Source: Microcaldota archaeon (GTDB lineage: Archaea > Micrarchaeota > Micrarchaeia > Anstonellales > Anstonellaceae). From it: DNA of 6,771 bases. Below the pieces are notes generated by a model. It made no database searches. It worked only from the letters and a program-made list of their open reading frames with translations, and was not told the DNA's origin. Shown piece after piece: positions 1-5,141 of the stretch (its first letter is position 1; each line of letters starts with the position of its first letter). Position numbers and translations under genes: made by a program. The DNA lies in the NCBI GenBank assembly GCA_026396355.1, contig JAPLWY010000041.1, positions 1-6,771 on the forward strand, given 5' to 3'.

Positions 1-941
1 CAGTGCGCGGCTGCATTGACCAGATTGCGCTTCTTGACGATTTTTCAGACATTGCCAGCAAGAAATGGTGCGATTACTTGGTAAAAGAGCAAGCAATATT
101 CATCCCGCACCGCTCGTTCTCGGTCTATGTGGGCTATGACAGGATTGAAAAGGAGTTCAATGTGCCCATATTCGGCAACCGGATGCTCCTGCGCGCAGAA
201 GAAAGGAACTGCGAGCGCAACCAGCAATGGCTCCTCAAAAAGGCAGGGGTGCGCGTGCCCAAGACATATGACTCGCCTGACAAAATCGACAGGCTGGTGA
301 TTGTGAAAGCATCCGAGGCAAAAAGGAAATACGAGCGCGCGTTTTTCATAGTGAATTCCGCTTACGAATACGAAAGGAAAAGCAAGGAAATGCTAAAGGC
401 AGGGCTGATCACAGAAGAGGGGCTCAGCTCCGCGCTCATCGAGGAATTCGTGCTTGGGGCGCAGTTCAATTTCAATTATGTCGCCTCCCCTCTCACAGGG
501 GAGCTTGAGCTTTTAGGCACTGACTTTAGGCGGCAGACCAATCTTGACGGGTTGCTGAGGCTGACTGCGCCTGAGCAGACTGAAGTACTCAAATACACGA
601 GAATGAAAAACATAGAAGTCGGCCACGTTGCCTGCACAATAAGGGAATCGCTTCTCGAGAAAGTGTTCGAGATAGGCGAGAAATTCGCAAAAACCTGCGT
701 GCGCGAATACAAGCCAGGCATAATCGGCCCGTTCGCGCTCCAGGGCGCAATCATCCCAACAGAGGAGGGCGAGGAGCCGGCAATATTCGACGTGTCATTC
801 AGGGTGCCTGGCTCTCCAGGAGTGAAAAGCACCCCGTACGGGAACTACCTTTGGGGCAGGGGCATGAGCACTGGCGAGAGGATAGCGCTTGAGGTGCAGT
901 CAGCTGCAAAGGAAAAGCGGCTTGGAGACATAGTGACGTAA
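1..941 (+). CDS. PurP-like protein (FAICAR synthetase paralogue), 5'-truncated by the window edge
   Basis: This is the C-terminal 312 or so residues of a PurP-family ATP-grasp protein. PurP makes FAICAR from AICAR, formate and ATP in archaeal purine synthesis. Family landmarks are visible: IFIPHRSFSVYVG (about residue 32), VPIFGNRMLLRAEER (about 54), IEEFVLGAQFNFNY (about 146), ELELLGTDFRRQTNLDG (about 167), IRESLLEKVFEIG (about 213) and IIGPFALQ (about 240). The GTG at position 3 is not the true start, because about 50 N-terminal residues present in PurP are missing, so the gene begins upstream. The glycine-rich ATP loop (GAKGGRGY in the next gene) is replaced by SEAKRKYERAFF, although the preceding lysine (VIVK) remains. 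The usual E-x-S-A-R ... G-T-N metal-binding stretch reads FDVSFRVPGSPG. It therefore resembles the PurP 'synthetase-like' subgroup, whose function is not established. It is probably co-transcribed with the purP gene 22 bp downstream. Confidence 0.9.
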   Translation, partial: VRGCIDQIALLDDFSDIASKKWCDYLVKEQAIFIPHRSFSVYVGYDRIEKEFNVPIFGNRMLLRAEERNCERNQQWLLKKAGVRVPKTYDSPDKIDRLVIVKASEAKRKYERAFFIVNSAYEYERKSKEMLKAGLITEEGLSSALIEEFVLGAQFNFNYVASPLTGELELLGTDFRRQTNLDGLLRLTAPEQTEVLKYTRMKNIEVGHVACTIRESLLEKVFEIGEKFAKTCVREYKPGIIGPFALQGAIIPTEEGEEPAIFDVSFRVPGSPGVKSTPYGNYLWGRGMSTGERIALEVQSAAKEKRLGDIVT

Positions 942-963
942 TTACGATTCAAAAGTTGATAAT

Positions 964-2010
964 ATGAGAATGACAAGGGAAAAAATACACGAAACGCTTT
1001 CAGGCTATGACAAGAAAGACCTGAAAATCGCCACAATCTGCTCGCACACTGCGCTTCAGATTTTCCATGGCGCAAGGCAAGAAGGCATAAAGACAATCGG
1101 GATTTGCACTGAGAACCGGCGCAAGGTCTATGAGGCATTCCCGCTTGGCTGCCCTGACGAGTTCATCATAGTGGATGACCTGCGGAATATTCCCTCAGAC
1201 GAGCTGTTGGAAAAAAATGCACTCCTCGTGCCGCACGGTTCGCTTGTCGAGTATTCAGGGGATTTGTCCGAAATCAAGGTCCCGATGATTGGCAACCGCG
1301 AAAGCCTCTCATGGGAAAAGGACAGGGAAAAGATGTTCGAATGGCTCACTGCCTCCGGGCTCCAGGTGCCTGCAACGAATGAGCCTGACAAGATAGACCG
1401 CCCATGCGTGGTCAAGCTTGCTGGGGCAAAAGGCGGCAGGGGCTACCGCGTAGTCAATTCACCCGACGAATTCTACGAGCATTTTGAGGGCATGAATGTC
1501 ACCGTGCAGGAATACCTTATCGGTGTTCGTGTTTATCCCCATTATTTCTATTCGCCGCTTTCCCACGAGGGTTACCGCGCCTCTGAAGGCAAGCTTGAGC
1601 TGATGGGGATTGACAGGCGCTTTGAAAGCAATATTGATGAGGCTTACCGCACAGAAAAAGTCGGGCTCTCATTCACCCCCTCGTTCACCGTAGTTGGCAA
1701 CGAGCTTCTTGTGGTGCGCGAATCGCTCCTCGAGGAAATAATGAAGATGGGCAAGAATGTGACCGAATCCGCAGACAGGCTGTTTGGCGGAATCCCCGGG
1801 CCGTTTTGCCTTGAGACAGTGTGCGATGAGAACCTGCAGTTCTTCGCATTCGAGGTGTCTGCGCGCATAGTGGCTGGCACTAACATCTACCCGCTGGGCT
1901 CTCCTTACACCGCCTATCTTTACGACGAGCCCATGAGCATGGGAAGGCGGATTGCGCGCGAGATAAAGCTGGCGGCGAAAGCGAACAAATGGCAGAAGAT
2001 TATCTACTGA
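964..2010 (+). CDS. purP: 5-formaminoimidazole-4-carboxamide ribotide synthetase (formate-AICAR ligase) PurP
   Basis: PurP catalyses the ATP- and formate-dependent formylation of AICAR to FAICAR, the penultimate step of IMP synthesis in archaea that lack folate-dependent PurH. The 348-residue length is close to that of characterised PurP proteins. Visible landmarks are IATICSHTALQI (residues 22-33, N-terminal substrate domain), VPHGSLVEY (89-97), MIGNRESLSWEKDR (108-121), the intact ATP-grasp loop VVKLAGAKGGRGY (149-161), VQEYLIG (181-187), LELMGIDRRFESNIDE (211-226), VRESLLEEIMKMG (251-263), GPFCLE (279-284) and FEVSARIVAGTN (296-307), which carries the presumed metal ligands E297 and N307. 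ATG 964 is preferred over ATG 970 because a weak GGTGAT-like GTTGAT lies 3 nt upstream of it; both starts fit the family. It follows the PurP-like paralogue by 22 bp, suggesting one transcript. No oligo-T terminator is seen on this strand. Confidence 0.95.
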   Translation: MRMTREKIHETLSGYDKKDLKIATICSHTALQIFHGARQEGIKTIGICTENRRKVYEAFPLGCPDEFIIVDDLRNIPSDELLEKNALLVPHGSLVEYSGDLSEIKVPMIGNRESLSWEKDREKMFEWLTASGLQVPATNEPDKIDRPCVVKLAGAKGGRGYRVVNSPDEFYEHFEGMNVTVQEYLIGVRVYPHYFYSPLSHEGYRASEGKLELMGIDRRFESNIDEAYRTEKVGLSFTPSFTVVGNELLVVRESLLEEIMKMGKNVTESADRLFGGIPGPFCLETVCDENLQFFAFEVSARIVAGTNIYPLGSPYTAYLYDEPMSMGRRIAREIKLAAKANKWQKIIY

Positions 2011-2015
2011 TTCAT

Positions 2016-2060
2016 AAAAAAAAAATTAGGGAAAAATAAAAAATTAAAAATAATAAAAAA
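2016..2060 (-). terminator. Oligo-T terminator of the small membrane protein gene
   Basis: On the minus strand this stretch reads as successive T tracts (complements of A runs at 2055-2060, 2046-2050, 2038-2043, 2032-2036 and a 10-base run at 2016-2025). They begin 8 bp after the stop codon at 2069-2071. Archaeal RNA polymerase terminates at such oligo-T tracts without a hairpin. On the plus strand the region is A-rich and gives purP no comparable signal. Confidence 0.75.
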
Positions 2061-2068
2061 GTGCCCCC

Positions 2069-2320
2069 TCAGCAGCACTTCTTTTCCATTACGCTGGTTA
2101 TGCCTATGACAAGCACGAGCACCGGCCAGGCAATCTGGAACAATTGTGCAAATCCGGGGAAGTCTAGCATGCTCGGATAAACCACATTTATCACGCCGAT
2201 TGCGCCCAGTATTATGAGCAGCCACTCTTTCAGGTGGGCGTCATTGGTTGAGCAGCAACTGCATTCGCTCTTGCTGATTGAAACATTCCTTACTGCTTTT
2301 CTCTTTTTTCTGGCAGCCAT
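2069..2320 (-). CDS. Small two-helix membrane protein with cysteine clusters at both ends (DUF5668/LiaF-TM-like)
   Basis: An 83-residue protein with a strongly basic start (RKKRKAVR), a cysteine cluster C20-S-C22-C23, two predicted membrane helices (about 33-48 and 60-77), and a C-terminal pair C82-C83. By the positive-inside rule both ends face the cytoplasm, so the two cysteine patches could lie near each other and bind a metal or form a redox pair; this is inference. The second helix, with IAWPVLVLVIG, resembles the WP-containing helix pair of the DUF5668/LiaI-LiaF membrane domain, a family without a defined activity when alone. The start is well supported: GGTGAT lies 3 nt upstream of the ATG, and a TATA box with a purine-rich upstream element (GGGAAAG) lies about 36 bp upstream. 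It ends in oligo-T tracts and converges on purP. Function unknown. Confidence 0.8.
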   Translation of the reverse strand: MAARKKRKAVRNVSISKSECSCCSTNDAHLKEWLLIILGAIGVINVVYPSMLDFPGFAQLFQIAWPVLVLVIGITSVMEKKCC

Positions 2321-2323
2321 CCT

Positions 2324-2329
2324 ATCACC
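2324..2329 (-). promoter_or_regulatory. Ribosome binding site GGTGAT of the small membrane protein
   Basis: Minus-strand GGTGAT, complementary to the ATCACC at the archaeal 16S rRNA 3' end, lies 3 nt before the ATG at 2318-2320 and fixes that start. With the TATA box at 2352-2360, transcription would begin near 2329-2331, so the leader would be only about 10 nt and consist almost entirely of this site. Confidence 0.75.
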
Positions 2330-2351
2330 GCCATGGAATTCTCATTGTTTC

Positions 2352-2360
2352 TATTTAAAC
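2352..2360. promoter_or_regulatory. Shared, symmetrical TATA box for tRNA-Leu (+) and the small membrane protein (-)
   Basis: The sequence TATTTAAAC contains the self-complementary core TTTAAA (2354-2359). On the plus strand its centre is about 26 bp before the first base of the tRNA-Leu (2382). On the minus strand it is about 26 bp before the expected start of the small membrane protein transcript. A purine-rich BRE-like GGGAAAG flanks it only on the side serving the minus-strand gene. No other TATA-like element is as well placed for either gene, although the AATATTTT at 2373-2380 is also AT-rich. Confidence 0.65.
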
Positions 2361-2421
2361 TTTCCCATCACCAATATTTTCGCAGAGGTACCAGAGCCCG
2401 GCTAAATGGGCAGGACTTAAG

Positions 2422-2498
2422 TCCCATAGCCCCTTTTCTTTAAAAAAGAAAAGGGTCTGAGGGTTCCACCCCCAAAAGAAAAAAATGCGGGATGGGAA
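2422..2498 (+). other. tRNA intron 1 (77 nt, canonical position 37/38)
   Basis: The intron lies between G37 (2421) and A38 (2499). It can form a BHB splice motif: CTTA (2416-2419, positions 32-35) pairs with TGGG (2493-2496) through two Watson-Crick and two G-U pairs. The 3' bulge is A2497-A2498 before and A2499 after the cut; the 5' bulge is A36-G37 before the cut. An inner helix TCCC (2422-2425) with GGGA (2489-2492) pairs T2422 and so makes the 5' bulge shorter than the ideal three bases, a slightly relaxed motif. The interior carries a perfect 11-bp hairpin (2431-2455) and a smaller GGG/CCC hairpin (2461-2471). Confidence 0.88.
2431..2455 (+). repeat. Perfect 11-bp inverted repeat inside tRNA intron 1
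   Basis: CCCTTTTCTTT (2431-2441) pairs base for base with AAAGAAAAGGG (2445-2455) around a three-base AAA loop. It sits in the middle of the intron, where it would cap the BHB-closing helix and hold the two splice sites together. A structural role in folding the intron is the simplest reading. Confidence 0.8.
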
Positions 2499-2529
2499 AT
2501 CCTGTGGCCTAGCGCCTTCGAGAGTTCAA

Positions 2530-2569
2530 TCCCAAAAAAAGCAGAATCTTGTTTGGGTTGCAGGAACAA
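2530..2569 (+). other. tRNA intron 2 (40 nt, non-canonical position 58/59 in the T-loop)
   Basis: Without this insertion the T-loop reads TTCAA (2525-2529) plus AT (2570-2571), that is TTCAAAT, closed by GAGAG/CTCTC. The cut points are supported by a BHB motif: GTTC (2524-2527) pairs perfectly with GAAC (2564-2567), flanked by the bulges AA^T (2528-2530) and AA^A (2568-2570). The outer helix is AGAG (2520-2523 read 3' to 5') with TCTC (2571-2574), a one-step register shift of the mature T stem. Inside, CCCAAA (2531-2536) can pair with TTTGGG (2552-2557), leaving a six-base bulge (2558-2563), so the intron-side helix is relaxed. The exact junction could slide by one or two A residues without changing the spliced product; 58/59 gives the best BHB. 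Confidence 0.85.
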
Positions 2570-2584
2570 ATCTCTCCCTCTGCA

Positions 2585-2593
2585 TTTCTTTTT
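2585..2593 (+). terminator. Oligo-T terminator of tRNA-Leu
   Basis: TTTCTTTTT begins one base after the discriminator base (2584), matching the usual placement of T-tract termination for archaeal tRNA genes. It lies just beyond the 3' end of the convergent 821-residue gene, whose stop codon is at 2618-2620. The minus-strand gene has no clear T tract until the complement of the A run in intron 2 (2534-2540). Confidence 0.6.
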
Positions 2594-2617
2594 GCTTGTG
2601 TTGATTTCCAGCAGTCT

Positions 2618-5083
2618 CTACTTCACCCTGATTATCTTCTTTGACTGCACCACGCTCCCGTCGATTTCCATATTGCAAAGATAAATGCCTGGCGCAAGGC
2701 TGAGGCTGTTGGCATCTATCTGCACCTCGTCTTTTCCTACCGCGTGCTTTTCATCCACTAGTTTTGCCACTTCTTTGCCTGAAATGTCGTAAAGCGCGAT
2801 TTTCAGGTGGCAGTCTTTTGGCAGGCTAAAGCCAATTGTGGCTGCTGACGAGAATGGATTGGGGCCAAACGTGAACTCAAAGCCTGCCTGCGAAAGGTTT
2901 GGGGGAGATATTATCTCCACCATTTTTATCGCTTTGCTGAAAGCAAAAGTATAGTCCATTGAAGCGCCATCGGTTCCATGCGGCGTAGCATTCCTCTGCT
3001 TTATCTTATAGTAAACATTGGCACCTTCAGCTAGCGGCGATGCGTCTGTGAATGAGTAGGTTCCTGTTTTGTTGGCCTCAACAAGCCCCACTCTCTCAAA
3101 AAGCGCGCCATCAACGCTTCTTTCCACATCATAGCCGACTGTGATAGGCAAGTCTTGGGCAGACCAAAAGAGATCGACCCCTTCCCCGGCTTTTGTTGCA
3201 GACAATGTTGAGAGCGACAGCTCACCGGTATTCACGTAATCATAGGAATTTCTAGGTATTTTATCTATGCACATATACTCTACGTTTAGTACAGTATAAT
3301 CTAACCCATCCATTCCGTAGGTTGCACTTAAACGATTTATTACTCCCTGTGCGCCCCACACTTTCATGCCAGCATACTCCCCCAAGGTTTCGGCAATATT
3401 GTACGGGTAGAATCCATAAGCATTTTCATGCCAATCCCCTGCAGGAGAACACTCCTCGAAATATGCCCTTGCATTGTCAAAATATTTTCCTATTTTGGTT
3501 ATTTCTTGCGTATCTGTACTATTGAAATATCTAGGCATGTCCCACCAAGGTCCAGATTCCTTAAGCGTTCCTGCCTGCGGTATTCCATGGGCAAGCATTA
3601 CAAATACTTTGAATTTTGGTCCTGATGGGTCGATATCCTTTGATTTCACGCCAAGCCTGTCTGCAGTCTGCTCGAGCAGATTCAAAAGTTTTGGAGTAGT
3701 CCCGGGCTGGATAAAGCGCACATCGAAATTATTGTTGATATTATCCCCCCTGAATTGCTCCGTGAAATCTACGCCTCTTTTGTGGGTGGTCAGCACTCCG
3801 AAGAACAGGGGCTTGCCTGTCGGCGTGTCTTTGTCGTAATAGAAATGCTCCAGCTGCTTTTGCGTGAATTGCCCGAAATAAGTTATATTCGTGGTTTCAA
3901 AAATTGTTTTTATAATTGGCTCATTCGGATGTTCAACAGCAATTTTGCAAATCATTGCAAAATCTCTTGCCTTGAGACTATGTTCCAAGTCTGCCCAATC
4001 TGAAGGGTTGTCGCCTATCCAATCTGGGGAGTTGTCTTTCATCTGTTGGGCAGTGCTTGAGTCAATGCCAAATAGTTTATTCAGCGCAGGGTGATCAAAA
4101 AGAGACGGTTGCATGATGCAAGTATTCAAAATAGGGGACATGCACATAGCAAATAACGCCTCATTCCGTCCGGCGACTAAAGTGAGTAAATTCACATACT
4201 TGTTTACATCATCAATTTGTATCATATCTAGGTTGTTTGCACTGAATAATGACTTGACGGTAGACGCAATGGCATAATCATTTCCCTGCACGTAGTTCTG
4301 CCATGTCCACCCCATTTGTGCGTTATAGTCTGACCCATATTCCAATATGTCCAATATCTTTTTCACATCTGCATTGCTGCACAGCTGCCCGAACCTATCA
4401 TTTTTGATCACTTCTTCAAGACAAGCCAGAACTGCCTGTCCCAGACCCAACTCCTCCATAGAATTGAACCCAATCGATTGTATTGTGGTTTCCAATGCGC
4501 CTATTATCTGGTGAAACTGATGTTTTGTTGAGGCTAAGTTTGTCCCGCCTGGAGAAACCTGATTAAAAGCACAGTTGAGGGTATATACGCAACATCGTTT
4601 CAAACTGATGTCGCCTCCCTTTACGTTCAGTATGTTTATGAGCGAATCAAAGACAATGTCCAGGTCGCTTGAAGATGCTTTATGAAATACAATTTGAACT
4701 GTTGATGCGCTGGTTTCTTTCAATATAGTTCCTATTGTTGCTGGTGCAAGACAATAGTCATTTATCGTCTGCAATGTTTCGGTAGTTTCTATCGCAGTGG
4801 GCGTTGTTGCCTGAAAAATAGTCCGAATGTCGTTCAATGCAGCTATTTTATCATTTTCAGTCGCTGTGCCTGATTTCAGGACAAGCAAGTCATCCTGCAG
4901 GGCACTCTTTGACTGGGCGAAAAATTCTGTTTTTGATTCCTTGTCCGGTTTCTGCCCTGATTTTCCTGCGGTTTTCAGGAATTCAGTCTGTCTGCCATCA
5001 GAAGCAAATGCGAGCTTCTCAAGCGCAATTTTTTTTCCAAGTTCACCGGTTTCGTTCTTTTTGGCTTTTTCTGCAGTTGCCAT
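2618..5083 (-). CDS. Probable clan CD cysteine peptidase-like protein with helical N-terminus, Fn3-like domain and type IX-like C-terminal domain
   Basis: An 821-residue mosaic. Residues 1-60 are lysine- and alanine-rich with no signal peptide or membrane helix. Residues 60-405 look all-helical, possibly ARM/HEAT-like. Residues 425-605 resemble a caspase/gingipain (clan CD) fold: strand plus His-Gly (KVFVMLAHG, H499), then strand plus Cys (ARAYFEECSPAG, C545), then GMKVWGAQGVI; the 46-residue His-Cys spacing suits the clan. Residues 622-720 (VDLFWSAQ, GYDVERSVDG, YYKIKQRN) resemble an Fn3-like module of bacterial secreted proteins. Residues 737-821 (FGPNPFSSAATIGFSLP, LYDISGKEVAKLVD, LAPGIYLCNME, SKKIIRVK) match the type A, type IX secretion sorting domain. 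The ATG is 26 bp from a TATA box, implying a leaderless mRNA. Its 13 cysteines, missing signal peptide and higher AT content than flanking genes are odd. Domain calls are from pattern recognition; the peptidase assignment is the weakest. Confidence 0.8.
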   Translation of the reverse strand: MATAEKAKKNETGELGKKIALEKLAFASDGRQTEFLKTAGKSGQKPDKESKTEFFAQSKSALQDDLLVLKSGTATENDKIAALNDIRTIFQATTPTAIETTETLQTINDYCLAPATIGTILKETSASTVQIVFHKASSSDLDIVFDSLINILNVKGGDISLKRCCVYTLNCAFNQVSPGGTNLASTKHQFHQIIGALETTIQSIGFNSMEELGLGQAVLACLEEVIKNDRFGQLCSNADVKKILDILEYGSDYNAQMGWTWQNYVQGNDYAIASTVKSLFSANNLDMIQIDDVNKYVNLLTLVAGRNEALFAMCMSPILNTCIMQPSLFDHPALNKLFGIDSSTAQQMKDNSPDWIGDNPSDWADLEHSLKARDFAMICKIAVEHPNEPIIKTIFETTNITYFGQFTQKQLEHFYYDKDTPTGKPLFFGVLTTHKRGVDFTEQFRGDNINNNFDVRFIQPGTTPKLLNLLEQTADRLGVKSKDIDPSGPKFKVFVMLAHGIPQAGTLKESGPWWDMPRYFNSTDTQEITKIGKYFDNARAYFEECSPAGDWHENAYGFYPYNIAETLGEYAGMKVWGAQGVINRLSATYGMDGLDYTVLNVEYMCIDKIPRNSYDYVNTGELSLSTLSATKAGEGVDLFWSAQDLPITVGYDVERSVDGALFERVGLVEANKTGTYSFTDASPLAEGANVYYKIKQRNATPHGTDGASMDYTFAFSKAIKMVEIISPPNLSQAGFEFTFGPNPFSSAATIGFSLPKDCHLKIALYDISGKEVAKLVDEKHAVGKDEVQIDANSLSLAPGIYLCNMEIDGSVVQSKKIIRVK

Positions 5084-5104
5084 GGCAAAAATATGAGATG
5101 TTCC

Positions 5105-5113
5105 TTATTTAAT
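5105..5113 (-). promoter_or_regulatory. TATA box of the 821-residue protein gene
   Basis: Minus-strand ATTAAATAA is centred 26 bp upstream of the ATG at 5081-5083. At the usual archaeal TATA-to-start distance, transcription would begin at or within a base or two of the ATG. No GGTG-type ribosome binding site precedes the ATG. Together these point to a leaderless mRNA and an independent promoter, separate from the superoxide dismutase gene upstream. Confidence 0.6.
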
Positions 5114-5141
5114 GGTTGTCTCGTCATTGCCCGCAGCCTGT

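Larger units (their letters stand above)
2382..2584 (+). tRNA. tRNA-Leu (anticodon UAA) interrupted by two introns
   Basis: Three exons (2382-2421, 2499-2529, 2570-2584) join to an 86-nt class II tRNA. The acceptor stem GCAGAGG (2382-2388) pairs perfectly with CCTCTGC (2577-2583), followed by discriminator A (2584); CCA is not encoded. T8 and A9 are at 2389-2390. The D arm has CCA (2391-2393) pairing with TGG (2407-2409), A14, and G18-G19 (2400-2401). The anticodon stem CAGGA (2411-2415) pairs with TCCTG (2500-2504); the loop is CTTAAGA with anticodon TAA at 2418-2420, decoding UUA as leucine. The long variable arm has GGC (2506-2508) pairing with GCC (2514-2516). The T stem GAGAG (2520-2524) pairs with CTCTC (2572-2576); the loop is TTCAAAT once the second intron is removed. 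All helices are fully paired and the discriminator is the usual A73 of tRNA-Leu. A T tract follows directly. The spliced product explains otherwise disjoint sequence, so confidence is high. Confidence 0.93.

Noticed and set aside
3..5. GTG as the start codon of the first PurP-like gene
   Set aside because: PurP-family proteins have about 50 further residues, including the SHT substrate motif, before this point; the frame simply enters from outside the window.
2214..2405. 63-residue open frame on the plus strand
   Set aside because: It is antisense to the small membrane protein, runs through the promoter into the tRNA, and has no ribosome binding site or recognisable protein character.
2413..2424. 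Perfect 12-bp palindrome GGACTTAAGTCC that could be an operator or restriction-type site
   Set aside because: It is explained by the anticodon arm of tRNA-Leu(UAA) running into the first bases of the intron.
2431..2455. Hairpin as an intrinsic terminator
   Set aside because: It lies inside the tRNA intron, is not followed by a T tract on the tRNA strand, and archaeal termination does not need a hairpin.
2618..2875. Type IX-like sorting domain as proof that the contig is bacterial
   Set aside because: PurP, the intron-bearing tRNA, the HbYX-tailed PAC2 protein, TATA boxes and GGTG ribosome binding sites on both sides are archaeal; a chimeric assembly is not indicated, though coverage across 2585-5141 would test it.
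3322..3839. Several plus-strand open frames inside the 821-residue gene
   Set aside because: They are antisense to a continuous frame with recognisable domains; none has a promoter, ribosome binding site or family resemblance.
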